Shown here: positions 11,347 to 22,338 of the stretch, one piece after another
How the letters are laid out: each line of letters opens with the position of its first letter
How positions within the stretch are numbered: position 1 is the first letter of the stretch
Assembly: GCA_951802195.1 (NCBI GenBank)
Contig: OX637637.1
Span: forward strand, 496,001 to 560,000
Origin: Tausonia pullulans
Lineage: Eukaryota; Basidiomycota; Tremellomycetes; Cystofilobasidiales; Mrakiaceae
DNA length: 64,000 bases
Reading direction: 5' to 3'
Notes under the pieces: model-generated
Seen by the model: only the letters and a program-made list of their open reading frames with translations
Databases searched by the model: none
Told to the model about the DNA's origin: nothing
Made by a program: the position numbers and the translations under genes

Positions 11347-11990
11347 ATGCGCCGTCTCGCCTCTCTAGTCCCCGAAGCCGTCTCCTGAAACTCATCCATC
11401 TTTAATCCACTCCCACAAGGTACACTCCCATGCTCATCAATTTCCCACCAACGCCCTTACTTCTCAACTCCCGCATTCGCCCTGCCCTCGACGAGGCCGG
11501 TCCTAAGTATCCGCCTGTAATTGCGTACCCCACTGCGGGCATCGGAGGAGGTGCTAAGGCAAAGAACGTACCCAGGCGGATATGATATAAGGAGGACAAT
11601 ATCAAGAGGCAGCTCTTCAGGGAATTTCCCCTTAGAGGGATGCGGCCTACGAGTCTAGTCGAGGGACGGGAGGTGGAGGTGGAGGTGTGGATCGAGGGGT
11701 CGAGGGAGCCGAATGGCACAGTCTGGAGCGGAGAGGGCGTGCGTATCCGACGGTCGAAGTGGGTTCCACCGAGGTCATGACGCAATGTGAGGCTGAAGTT
11801 ATAGCAGTGTCGTGCAATTCGTGCTCAACTTGACCAAATATCACAAGTGCCTTTCTTTCGAGCATACGAGAGAGATAAGAAGGGGTCTGTGGCTCTGCGA
11901 GCGAGACATGAGATGATCACCCTTGGAGCGGAAACTCAAGCCCGACATTATGGCGCAGAGTTCAAGCCCACGGGTTTCGTGAGCTTGCTC
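11347..11990 (+). pseudogene. Relic of a mitochondrial small-subunit ribosomal protein, probably mS23 (Rsm25)
   Basis: Plus-strand coding-like pieces in changing frames. The start reads MRRLASLVPEAVS and then meets TGA. Later pieces are KEDNIKRQLFREFPLRGMRP followed by TSLVEGREVE (about 11590-11670), GRAYPTVE (about 11735), VQFVLNLTKYHK (about 11812-11850) and RAYERDKKGSVALRARHEM (about 11855-11915), then YGAEFKPTGF. The order resembles mS23/Rsm25: an N-terminal Arg-rich start, an E-D-x-x-R-x-x-F-F-x-x-H-P-W-E-x-x-R-P-like block, and a helical tail. The equivalent of HPWEL is changed (FPLRG) and frames shift at least twice. Family assignment is by memory of motifs and is tentative; that it is a broken coding region is firmer. 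Confidence 0.55.
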
Positions 11991-12285
11991 TGTGATGGAA
12001 GTCTGCGTCTAGGTAGACCGGTCTAATGTGGGGTCAAAAACGGACATTCTGACGCGAGGGCAAGGCTCTCGACTCACTCAATACCGGGCGACACACTGGG
12101 GGTCAAGTGGCCGTGGTGGCTAGGTACGAGAAGCCTCAGCGATGGTCCGCCGCGCTCCCTACGGTTGTCAACGAACGAGCCGGGGTCACAGGTGGGAAGG
12201 AATACGTGCAGAGATGGCGAAATCTCCCTCAAATAGGAGCAGATAATGCATTGCATGGGTCACAGGGTGTGCAGGTATACCAGCG
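11991..12285. other. Spacer between two relics
   Basis: No gene, repeat or clear regulatory signal was seen here. It separates the tail of the mS23-like relic from the C-terminal end of the dienoyl-CoA isomerase relic, so the two relics converge. Confidence 0.5.
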
Positions 12286-13265
12286 TCACAGTTTGGCCTT
12301 GATCGGACTGAGCGGGGAGAATTCGAGACCCTTTTTGGTGAGGGTCGCTTGCATTGCAGTAGACGTGTCCTGCACATTATCAGCGTCAAATATTACCGGT
12401 AGCACGACGCACTGCTGATTGTACCATGTCCCTACGAGATCATCAACTTGCCTCGCATGTCGATTCAAAGAATCGACTAACACATTCCATGCAGCAATAC
12501 ATTCCAGCCCCTCCCGGATACTGCGCAAGCCCATCAGCTCTGCAGCTAGTGCCAGGTTGCCAAGTATACGTAAGGTCCCTAGCGTCTGAGCCAGCTGCGA
12601 GCTCCTTAAATTTTGGAGCTGACTGGGATCGACGTACTGTTCATGAGAGGCTTTGTGCAAACGACAGCCATTGGACTCTTTTCGCGAGTCCCCAGCCATC
12701 TCTAGCGCTTCCGTGACGACCTATTCTCGCCCACCTTTGACCACTCGATTTACACATTATATAGCATGAGCCTCCGCTGCTCCGAAGCGCTTCCTTGTGA
12801 GAGCCAGCTCGCGGGTCAGGGATTCGTTTCCCATGACTTTGGGGAAGCGTTGTAGGGTTCCGATATCCGCTGCGAGGCCTGCACTGACCTCTTGAGTGTC
12901 AGATATCTTTTCAGTGGCCATATAACGTGAAGTGGTGAGTCAGGGTCAAGGAAGGGCCACCATGGGGAGGTGAGTACCCTCTTGGACTCACAGCAATAGC
13001 AAACACGGCGTTGGAAGCGGCCAGTCGAACGTCGAAGGCCGAAGCTATATCGATTGCCAGACCAAGACAACCCCAGCGATGGCGACGACGACTGGCTACC
13101 GGCACGCTGACAGGGAAGAAATGGCAGCTTGGAAGTCCTTCGCGCATGTCAGCGTGTAGGGCCGCCCAGGACGATGGGGTCCGCCTACAGACACTCCCAC
13201 TTCATAATCACAACACTGAACCATACTTGCTCAGGAGGCTTGGCGCAACAGGTCGAGCCTCCTAT
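12286..13265 (-). pseudogene. Relic of delta(3,5)-delta(2,4)-dienoyl-CoA isomerase (ECH1/Dci1 type, crotonase fold)
   Basis: Minus-strand relic of a peroxisomal/mitochondrial beta-oxidation enzyme of the enoyl-CoA hydratase family. Pieces in order: GRLDLLRQAS (about 13260, resembling the TAGLDL block), RPYTLTCAKDFQAAISSL, PVVVAIAG, GLAIDIASAFDVRLAASNAV, GLAADIGTLQRFPKVMGNES and LTRELALTRKRFGAAEAHA (12780-12870), VNRVVKGGRE, VVTEALEMAGD, PMAVVCTKPLMN, REGLECIAAWN, DVQ and finally LTKKGLEFSPLSPIKAKL at 12286. Lesions: TAG before PVVVAIAG, a frame change at the GLAIDIAS block, TGA inside the DLLRQAS piece, TAA after AAEAHAI, TAG after VKGGRE, and a frame change near SPMAVVC. The N-terminal third is missing; an unrelated plus-strand coding relic abuts it. 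Confidence 0.82.
12459..12477. repeat. Hairpin GTCGATTC-AAA-GAATCGAC
   Basis: Perfect 8-base inverted repeat with a 3-base loop, inside what was an intron of the dienoyl-CoA isomerase relic. Probably chance or a decayed site. Confidence 0.4.
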
Positions 13266-13286
13266 CGAGCGGCAGAAGGATGAGTT

Positions 13287-14392
13287 GTGCGTCCGCGTAT
13301 CCTCCATCTGCACCTTCACACCGCTGATCCCTCCTCGACCGCTTTCTATCACGTTATGCCGACCTTTCCTAGTACACAGTCACAAAGTGATGCTCTCATA
13401 TCTCCACTCTGCGGGCCTGAACGGCGCCTACGAGGCTCTCCGCTCAAAGAGACAGGCAATGAAGAGTTTCAGTTCAACGATCCCAAAGCGGAATGGGAAG
13501 GATTGCTGGAGAAGAAGGGGACAAGCGTCGTCCGAGTGCAAAAGAAGGTGGGTAGAGTCGACTATGTGATGCTCCCGCCATTTTATATACGGATATCTTT
13601 TGAATAGTCGCTGATTCTGTTTACAGATTATGGACCTCGAACCCCGTAACTCTGCCCTCCCCGCCGAGCTGTCTTCCTCATCGAGCTTCCATCTCAGCGT
13701 CTTCTTCATCCGGCCCATTCCTCTCCCGCCCTCCAGCTCGACAAACTTCACATCCCACGGATTGCCCATTACACGAGCAGAGTTTCATCCCACCTGGACT
13801 GAGCTCAGAAAGCTACACTGGCGCCGAGTTGGCCAATCCCAGGGCCGAGGTGGCAAATCCGCAATATCCTGTCTGGTGGCCAATGAGATGCGTCAGCCGT
13901 AGCTGACCTGTGCATCCTACCGATGGCCAATTCGACCTGCTTTGGAGGTTCTGAGCAATGTGGCGATCGAAAGAGCTATCGTACCTGCTTCTGGAAGACA
14001 CTGAGGGGCTGAATTAAGGGTGCATGCTGGCCTGCAGGCTCGGTGGTATCTGAGGTCGTGATCCCGCTCTCTGCTTTGAGATTCCACCTCTCGCCGTTCT
14101 CCCTTAACTTGTCCTTCGATCTCCTTCAGGTATCACCTGATGCCTCCAATCTCCAGAAGATTTGCCCTTGCTCTTCTTTGCATAATCCCAGTTTCAATCA
14201 CATCTTGTTTAGCTAGTAGATGTAGATCGCCTACACGACACGCACCCATATCCACACCATATGTGCTCATACGACTCCCTGCCTTCCCAGACTTGCACTT
14301 TGGGAGCGATGGCGCAAGATCACGTCCGAGTGGCGCGCCATCGACCAGAACGTCCGCTCGCTGCCTACGCTTAAGCAAGATTGCTGAGAATC
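13287..14392 (+). pseudogene. Unidentified plus-strand coding relic
   Basis: Several coding-like pieces on the plus strand. One runs ETGNEEFQFNDPKAEWEGLL then EKKGTSVVRVQKK (about 13450-13546), followed by a clean intron (GTGGGT...TTACAG) and an exon reading IMDLEPRNSALPAELSSSSS, FHLSVFFIRPIPLPPSSS and LPITRAEFHPTWTELRKL (13627-13818). After this the frame changes by one base: YTGAELANPRAEVANPQYPV then WWPMR continues in another frame, as if one or two bases were lost. A last piece, LALWERWRKITSEWRAIDQN then VRSLPTLKQ, ends at TGA near 14390. The mix of good splice sites and broken frames suggests a decaying gene. I do not recognise the family. Alternatively it is a live gene whose exons I have mis-joined. 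Confidence 0.5.
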
Positions 14393-14823
14393 ACTTTGAA
14401 GTGTGAATGTGTGTGGTTTTTTTTTCTCTGGCTAGAACTCCGTCATGATCTGGCCATGTTTAAGTGACGGGGCCAAAGAAGGGGCCTGCTGAATAAGCAA
14501 GTGCGGGCATAGATCGCCAGCTGTGCTCTTGCTTGCACATCACCCTCGTTCATCTTGACAACTGTGAGACCCAGAATTTCCTCTCTCATACTTTCCTCTC
14601 TACAGCGATTTCTTTCGTTTCTAGGAGAGAAAGCTTCTTACCTTCGCCCCTCCCTCATTTCCTCTCGAGGGTGTCACGTGCATTCTCAAGAGACAGGCTT
14701 CGAGCCAGCTCGGGCCCCCTCCAAGTGCGCCTCTCTCTCCTCCTTTGGCCACCCGTCTCCTCGGTCTTTCCAACCACACCATACACACACCGCCTCCCTC
14801 GTCGCGCCCTCTCCGCGCGTGTA
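14393..14823 (+). other. 5' region of the SNF2/RING helicase gene
   Basis: No separate gene seen. An open frame runs into the helicase start from 14533 but its translation is Ser/Arg/Phe-rich without motifs, and the first ATG with a protein-like continuation is 14824. Confidence 0.5.
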
Positions 14824-17800
14824 ATGCGACCCTCGGACCCGATCGATCTCACCGGCGACGACGAGCCTGTCTCCTCTGGCCGGTACGACAAGCGCCAAAG
14901 GCTTGATGGAGGGAATTCGCCGCTGAGCACCAGTTCGGCCCCGCTGCTGTTCGATCCAAGCTCGATACCTCTTTCTTTCGGCCAGACTCCTACCTGGCCG
15001 GCCTCATCGTCGACATCTGCGTCAGGCAGCAGTTGGCGTCCGTCTCCTTCGTCTAACGGAGCGTCGTACCCTCTAGGTTGGTCTTCGAGCTCGCTAGTGT
15101 CCCTTCCCCTCATTATGCCTCGTCTTCGTCGCATCCGTATTTCCCTCGGTTCGGTCTCACGTGACGACGCGTCGCGAGCTCTTCCATTCCATCTACCCGC
15201 TTTCTGGCTCTACTGGTCGTTCTTCCATAAGACTTGTTCGATCTTGAGGAGCCTCGACAGTTGTGGTCCGAAAGACCCCTCTCTCTCGTTCGGCCTGGCT
15301 TGAGCCTGTCCGCTCGCACAGGCCTCACTCCCTGCTCGTCTTTCCCTCGTCTCCTGTTCCAACGGACGCTTTCGCTCCTGTTGTAAGGGTTTAAGGAGCG
15401 CAGAACTGACTCTTCCTATCTTATCCACAACAGATTCAATGTGGAGCGATCAGCCCGGCGCCGCCAGAAGCAGCGGCAATAGCCAGCACCACCAGCACGT
15501 CGCCTCTGGTCCTCACACGCCCGTTGAGAGCTCCTTCGGCCAACCGGTCACCCTTCTCCCATCTCAGGTGCTACACATGAGGCCCTCTGGGTCTCATGAT
15601 GCGGCCATGGACTCCGCCCACTACAGGATCCCCACGACAGCCCGCAACGCTCCACCTCCGCCTCCTCCCTCCACTTCTTCCTCATCCGCGTCGCGCCTTC
15701 ACCACCAACATGTGGCTCCATCGTCCTCTTCGTCGTCCTCTCGGAAAACAACAGCCGGAGGCCGCTTCGACTCGCCCATTGACGTCGACAGTCTCCCCTC
15801 TCCGCCGCCCCAACCCGCCCCCAAGCCGGCGCCTCCTCCGTCTCCCTCGGGGACTCAGCCGACGCTCATCGGGGTGCTGAACACGACGGCGCTCATCCTC
15901 TACCCGGACAACTACTACCTCGCGCCGACAGTATCACTGGGGGAGACGCCGAAGGTCGCATATGCGAAGGGCGAGGTGCTGATGCAGGACGGACAGGAGT
16001 GGGCGCGTGTCAAACTAAAGGTCCATTTGATGCGTCTATCAGGTAGTTGAGGGCCAGGACTGACCCCACTCTCTTGACGCACACTCTCCCCCTAGCACAA
16101 GAAGGACGTCGCCGGAGGAGCCGAGTCTCTGGGTGAGCGGATCAACGTCCTCCCTTACGGTGTTCCCTCGAGCGCGTCCGAGCCGTTCGGCGTCGTCCAG
16201 AAGGATGTCGCCAACGTCCTCGGCGGATTTCTCGCCAAGGGACTCATCCGTGTCGAGGGCTGGATCAACCGGACGGCGGGCTCAGCCGTGCGTGGACTTA
16301 CTTTCTTCTCTTTCTGACTCGTTGTAGTCAGACAGGGACGCTGACCAACGACTCGCTCTTGCTCTTTTCATCCTTCAGAAGTTCTGCGGCTCGTTACAGC
16401 TTTTCCTCCTCACAATTCCGCCTAATATGATGTACATCTCGAACGTCCTCGCCAACTCGAATCTCATCCTCAACCATCCACACATCAGGTGGAACCCTGA
16501 GTGGTGTGTCGCAGCCCCCTCTTCACTCGCCTCGTTAGTCTCTTTCTAATCAGCCTGCCCGCCCCATAGGTTTCAGAACTGCGCATACAAAAACCCTCAC
16601 ATTGAGACAGGCGTCGCAGACGCCGCCGCCTCGCGTAAGGCTGCACTCATAGCTGGCCTCTCCCGGCCGGGCGTTGGCGGCGCCTCGACAGCCCAGCGAG
16701 TCGTCGAGCAGCAACGAAATCAGGTCGATGAGGTCTTCAACTCGCTGAAGGGTGGTGATGACCTTGAGGAGACAGAGCCGGGCTCGATGATTGCCACCAA
16801 GCTCTATCCCCATCAACGCAAGGCCATCACGTTCCTTCGAGAGCGGGAGTACGAGAAGAGACCGCCGACAGGGCTCTCGAAGCGGAACTTCAAGACGCCG
16901 ACATTTGCGAGTCTATGGGAACCGCTCAAGCCGCTGGAGAGCAGTCGGAAGGAGAAGTCGTCGTCCAAGCCAAGCGGGTGGGAGCACCGCGTCACCAAGG
17001 AGGTCATTCACCACAAGCCAGACGAGTGCCGGGGCGCTATCCTCGCGGATGACATGGGGCTCGGCAAGTCACTCACCATCGTCTCCCTCATCGCGTCGAC
17101 GCTCAAGTCTGCCGGTCGGTTCGAGTACAAGCCGATCGACTGCCCATCGCCTCCCTCACCAACGGCCTCGCTTGATGCGTCCCACTTTTCTGGCGCGGTC
17201 TTTGGAATGCCCTCGTCGGAGCCCGCGACGGTGGTGTCGAATTCGTCGCTGTCGTCACTCAAAAGCAAGCAGCAGGACGCGTTCGCGCTCGAGCAATACG
17301 CCCGTCGGAGCCGGATTCAGGTCAAGACGCGCGGGACGCTCATCGTCTGCCCATTGACGACGGTTTCCAACTGGGAAGACCAGCTGCTTGAACACTGGGC
17401 GGGACCCGTCGTCGTCTTTTCCGCGGGCGGGTCCGTCAAGAAGAACGCGGCGGCGATGCGCAAAACCGAGCGCGGAGGGAGCGACGGCGGTGGACGGCAG
17501 GACGGAGGCGCAGGAGGGGGAGGGATAGGCAAGCGCGGAGGCTCGGGCGAGTCGTCGGACGAGGACAGCGAGGACGAGGAGGACAAGACGTTGCGCGTCT
17601 ACGTCTACCATGGTCCTTCGCGCAAATCGGACCCGGATTACCTCGGCGACTTTGACGTCGTCATTACGACGTTCTCCACGCTCGCCGTCGAGTTCTCCAA
17701 GCAGACTAAAACGGGCGAGTCCAGCGGCTCGGCGACGCCTAGGGAAGGCCACTCGCCTGCGCCCGGAGGTGGCGATGACGACGACGTCGTTGTTACGGAT

Positions 17801-20236
17801 GCGCTTGGCCGACCACTCTCGGCGCAGGCACGGGCAATCGAGGAGGAGTCGAAGGCAGTTGAAAAGTCAACGAAGAAGCGGAAGCGCGGGAAAGGCGCTG
17901 TCTCGAACCTCGTCCTCGCGACCGAGACGGAGGTGACGAGCCCGCTTCAGCAGATTGAGTGGTTCCGCGTTGTGCTCGATGAAGCTCAGTGAGTAACGCA
18001 TGTTTCTCCCTTTGTTCCTCATTGCTGACGAGTTGCTCCTTCAGCTTCATCAAGGACGCTAACACCGTCGCCGCCCGGGCATGCTGCTATCTCGAGGCCC
18101 AGCGGCGGATCTGTCTGACAGGCACACCGATTCAGAACAAGCTCGACGACCTTTGGGCGCTCATCAAGTTCATCCGGCTTGCGCCCTTCGACAACAAGGC
18201 TGTCTGGGCTCAATACATCTCCTCGCCGGCCAAATACGGTGATTCGATCGGTGTCGCTCGGCTCCAAGTCCTCATGCGGCACATTACCCTCCGCCGTGAT
18301 AAGCAGATGAAGAACGAGGAAGGCAAGACGCTGTTGTCACTCCCGCCAATCAAGAACGTCGTCCAGTACCTCGCGTTCGACGAGAAGGAGCAGGCCATTT
18401 ACGACAAACACCTCAACGATGCCTCGCAGGACTTTTCAAGCATGCTCAAGGAGGGCGCTGGCGAGGGCAGCCCCGAAGGCGCCATCTCTAACACGAATTA
18501 CGTCAACATCCTCCAGAAGATCCTCCGTCTCCGTCAAATTTGCGACCACTACCTCCTCCTCTCGGATTCGACCTCAGCGGATGACGACGAAGCGTCAGGC
18601 GAGCCGCTCGACTACGAACAAGCCGTCGCCGCCATAAACGCCCACGGCATGAGCCAGCGTCGGGCTGCGGCTGTCATGACGTTCTTTAAAGAGGAGTCGA
18701 TGTGCGTTTGCGCTGAGTGCGACGTCGACCTCTCGTGCCTCGCGGCTTCCGTGGTCGTTGAGGAGGCCGTCGATGGGCCGACGCCCGTGTCCAAAGGCGG
18801 GCGGAGCGGGAAAGGGAAGAAAAAGGTCCCGCAGGCGGTTCTTACTAAGTGCCAGCACCTCTACTGCCTCACCTGTTTCAAAAAGTCGATCTATTCCGGC
18901 TGGCCCAAGTCGCTCGGCGGCGTCGCTCGCTCGTGCTCCCGCTGCGCCCAGGGCCTCCGTCTCGCGTCGGACTGCATCGAGATCGTCCCGCCTGGCTCGT
19001 CCGAGGCTGCCGCGTCGGGTGAGTACGTCCCCGCTGCCCCTGCGAGCGCCAGTCGGTCGACAGCCGCTAGTCGGCGCAAGAAGCGCGATTCCGGCGCCGA
19101 GCTCATCATGTCAACCAAGATTCGGCGGCTCATGTCGGACCTTATGTCGTACTCCAACATCAACCCGCACTCCAAGAACTACCATTGCCAGTTCCAGCAG
19201 CCGAAAGAGCTCTATGATCCGTCAATGATGCTCGCTCCGAGTGACGGGGGCGCAACCATTCAGCCGTACGAGGAGCCGCTGCCGGGGACAGACGGCCATG
19301 ACAACAACGGCATGGAATTTGTTTTAAATGGCGAAGTACCTTTGGCCAAGCCAGATTCAGCTGAGACGTCAACGGCCGTACTCGACTTGCTGGCTCCTCC
19401 TGCCTCATCATCAGCCAAGCCTGATACCGACGATCCTTTCCCTCCTACCGACGAATCCCTCACCATTGACTTAACCCATACGCCGACTCCGACTCCCGAG
19501 GATCCCTTCCCAGAGCTTGAGGAACCCTACCGGTCCGACATCAACCAGAACCCGTCGCTGCCGATCAAGACGATCGTCTTCTCTCAGTGGACATCGATGC
19601 TCGACCGGATCGAGGATGCCCTCGCCGACTCGGGGATCCAGTACGACCGGCTCGACGGCACGATGAAGCGCGACGACCGGACCAAGGCGATGGAGCGGCT
19701 TCGGAGCGACCCGGCCTGCGAGGTCCTCCTCGTCTCTCTCCGGGCGGGAGGAGTCGGTCTCAACCTGACGACGGCATGCCGATGTTACGTGAGTGCTTGT
19801 TTGGCTCTTTGCTGTTTCTTGATGAACGCTGAATCACTGCGGCACCTTCATAGATGATGGACCCCTACTGGAACCCGGCCGTCGAGGACCAGGCGGTCGA
19901 CCGTATCGTGTGTAGATCCCTCTTTGTCCGTCCGGGTTCTCACCAGCTCGCTTATCGTCCTTATTTTCTCACCTCACAGCATCGTCTCGGCCAAAAGCGG
20001 CCCGTCATCGCGTACAAGTTCATCATCCAGGGCTCGATGGAGGACCGCATGCTTGAGATTCAGGACAAAAAGAAGAAGCTTGCCAGCATGTCACTCTCAC
20101 AGACCATGTCCAAGAAGGAGCTCCATGAACGGCGAATGGAGGAGCTCAAGGTGAGATCGGGCCTGACTCTCGCTCTCCATGGGCGTTTCGACTGCTGACG
20201 GACGACTAATTTTCTTTTCAGACCCTTTTCTCATGA
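14824..20236 (+). CDS. HLTF/Rad5-type SNF2 helicase with RING finger
   Basis: DNA-dependent ATPase and probable ubiquitin ligase for damage tolerance. The start MRPSDPIDLTGDDEP fits the acidic, SUMO-interaction-like N-termini of this group. A long Ser/Pro-rich low-complexity region follows (to about 15850), then a domain in the place of HIRAN (LIGVLNTTALILYPDNYYLA; FGVVQKDVANVLGGFLAKGL; about 15860-16480). Helicase N half: LYPHQRKAITFLREREYEKR, Walker A ADDMGLGKSLTIV (about 17047), VVLDEAH with the His codon split by the intron at 17988, LTGTPIQNKLDDLW. A RING lies between helicase halves, CVCAECDVDLSC, CQHLYCLTCF and CSRC (18700-18945). Helicase C half: KTIVFSQWTSMLDRIEDALA, YDRLDGTMKRDDR, LLVSLRAGGVGLNLTTA, DPYWNPAVEDQAVDRI, HRLGQKRPVIAYKFI. 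The end is MEELKTLFS. This domain order is diagnostic. Exon 1 ends about 15076; exon 2 starts about 15434. Confidence 0.9.
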
Positions 20237-20703
20237 ACGCGCCTTTGCATGTTTCGCCTCAGAACTTCCTTTCTATCTCACAAGCTTCCTCGGTCTTTTT
20301 TTTTTTTTCCTTGTCGCTCGCTCATATAAACCCCACACATCGGTAGCGCAACCTTTTTGGAGTTGAGAGATAGTCTCGCAGCGAGAGCCCATGGTTTATT
20401 CGGATGTGGCAGACGCCATGCGTTGGCTGATACATTACAGAGAAAGCTGGCCGTGACAGGACGAGAGAACGATGATGAATGTCCTTCCTCGACAATGCCG
20501 TGTTGGTGGTGGTTGACCTCCGCCTTTCAACCTGGGCAGCGAGGCGGCGCAGCGCAGGTCAGGGCGTGGGCTCTAGGATTTTCCTCGCCCGCCGAGCGAC
20601 AGAGAGCAAGAGCTGCCTCGGCCGCTTCGCCTTTCTTCTTTCCCTTCTCGTCCACTCCAAGCTACCGCCCCTTCCCCCCTTCCTCTTTCAACCGACCGTC
20701 AAA
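20237..20703 (+). other. Spacer with poly-T run; promoter region of eS21
   Basis: No gene seen. A run of about 12 T lies near 20299-20310 and TATAAA-like sequence near 20325. The last 60 bases before the eS21 start are strongly pyrimidine-rich, as is common before fungal ribosomal protein genes. Confidence 0.5.
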
Positions 20704-21805
20704 ATGGAGAACGATCAGGTTGGTACACGCACCGGACATCTCAACACACACCTCCTTTCGACGCACCTTGCTCGCCTCGGCTGGCCCACAGGGCAGGAGG
20801 AGAAAGGATTGGGAAGGGCCCTCTATGGCGCCGCACGAGGCACGCACGACCGAGTGTCCTGCTGCATAGGGGGTAGTGGGAACTGGATGAGAGGTCATGT
20901 GCGAGGCTAGGAGAGGGTCCTGCTGCTGGCTCATCCAGGCGAGCTATGCAGGCCAAGAAAGAGGCAGTACGGGGAGGAGGAACGAAGCGAGCGGCGGGGA
21001 CGGTCAGAGCACCAGCGGTCTTCGTTGCGAGCTCGCGTCTTCCGCCCTGCACGAATCTTCCTCGCGTGTTCTCTTCAAGGGAGAGCTACCTTCACGGCCT
21101 TCATCCTGAACATCCGACGCAGGGGACAGGGTACGACCGCCTTCGGGCAAAGCTGGGCTTTCCAAGTCGCGACGGAGAAGGACCAGGATCGACTGACCCT
21201 CGCGCGCGCGACTCATATCACGCCGCTGCCTCCTCTTCTTGCTTCTTGCTTGCTCCATTACGCACCAAGACTCCTTGCCCAGTCCCAGGCTCTCCACCTT
21301 CCCTTTTCCAGGTCGCTGATCTCCGCCTCTTTTCCGTTCGTTCCTTCAGGGTGTCCTCGTCGACCTTTACGTCCCCCGCAAGTGCTCTGCCACTGGCCGC
21401 CTCATCAACTCCAAGGACCACGCCTCGATCCAGATCACGGTCGCCGACGTTGACGCCAACGGAGTTGCCCTCAAGACCGGCGGCACCACCATTGCCCTCG
21501 CTGGACAGGTCCGCGCCAACGGCGAGGCTGATGACTCGATCAACCGCCTCTCGACTGAGAAGGGTCGTGAGTAGCTGCTTTACTCCTGTTTGGCCGTACA
21601 AAAGCGCTCTTCCCTCACTTTCCTTGTGGAAAAGGAGAAAAAGGAGAGAATGAGGGGCATAGCCTGTTAAGAGCGAGGACCACTGTGTCGCCTCTAGCCT
21701 GCCTGCCTTGGCGTGGAAAAGTCGACGCCTACTCCTGGTTGCTGATCACACTCGCTTGCTTGCTTGTCATCAGTCCTCCGCAACGTCTGGAACTACTCCA
21801 AGTAA
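20704..21805 (+). CDS. RPS21: 40S ribosomal protein eS21
   Basis: Small-subunit cytosolic ribosomal protein, 87 residues, normal length. Three exons can be set exactly: 20704-20718 (MENDQ), 21350-21566 and 21774-21805. The joined protein begins MENDQGVLVDLYVPRKCSAT and contains GRLINSKDHASIQITVADVD, then RANGEADDSINRLSTEKG and the end LLRNVWNYSK, all closely matching eS21 across eukaryotes. All splice sites are GT...AG and the phases fit. The first intron is 631 bases long and comes after only five codons; an early long intron is common in fungal ribosomal protein genes and can carry regulatory or snoRNA sequences, but no convincing box C/D or H/ACA element was found in it. Confidence 0.95.
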
Positions 21806-22338
21806 AGGACTGCTTCCGGATGGGATACAGAAGAAGGGCCTGGAGTGAAGGGATGTGAGATACATATGTCTTGCGTCCCCAGGTCTTCCCGCGCGCGACA
21901 CCTCACCCGATTGCCCTGTTACTGGGAAAGTCGCATATCAGAGAGAAAAAGAGAGAAATCCCTGCCACGGCTACATCTCGTGGGGAGTTTGTAGTCAACA
22001 CGCGCCGGAATAAGCTGCAATACACGCGTCTCGACCCTCAGCGCGCGGTTGTGTTTGAGGTCCGTTGAGTGTTTCGTTCCGCTGGTCTACATACACTCTT
22101 CAAGGCACAAGCCTCCGATACCATGATGACAATCATGAGAGCATACTCGTTTAATTCGATTGCCTGAGGCAGAACCGAGAAACGGTGGTTTGCGGTTTAA
22201 GTAGGTCGTCCCGGCGCTTGCCGCCGTTTGCCAGCTAGCTGCCAGCCTGACCTGGTCCTGCTCTCCCTCATTGTCTCTCCCTAACCATCACTGCTGTCTT
22301 TACCTTGTTCGCCGCTTCCATCTCTCCTTTGCTCCACA
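21806..22338. other. Spacer between eS21 and the Dabb gene
   Basis: No gene seen. It holds the eS21 3' region and, in the last 80 bases, a pyrimidine-rich stretch before the Dabb gene start. Confidence 0.5.

Noticed and set aside
17255-17752. 165-codon minus-strand frame opposite the helicase
   Set aside because: Antisense of strongly conserved SNF2 coding sequence.
20468-20480. GATGATGA, like a snoRNA box C, upstream of eS21
   Set aside because: No box D with matching terminal stem at a fitting distance; not in an intron.
20357-20869. 170-codon plus-strand open frame before and over the eS21 start
   Set aside because: Conflicts with the exact eS21 exon structure and has low-complexity translation.
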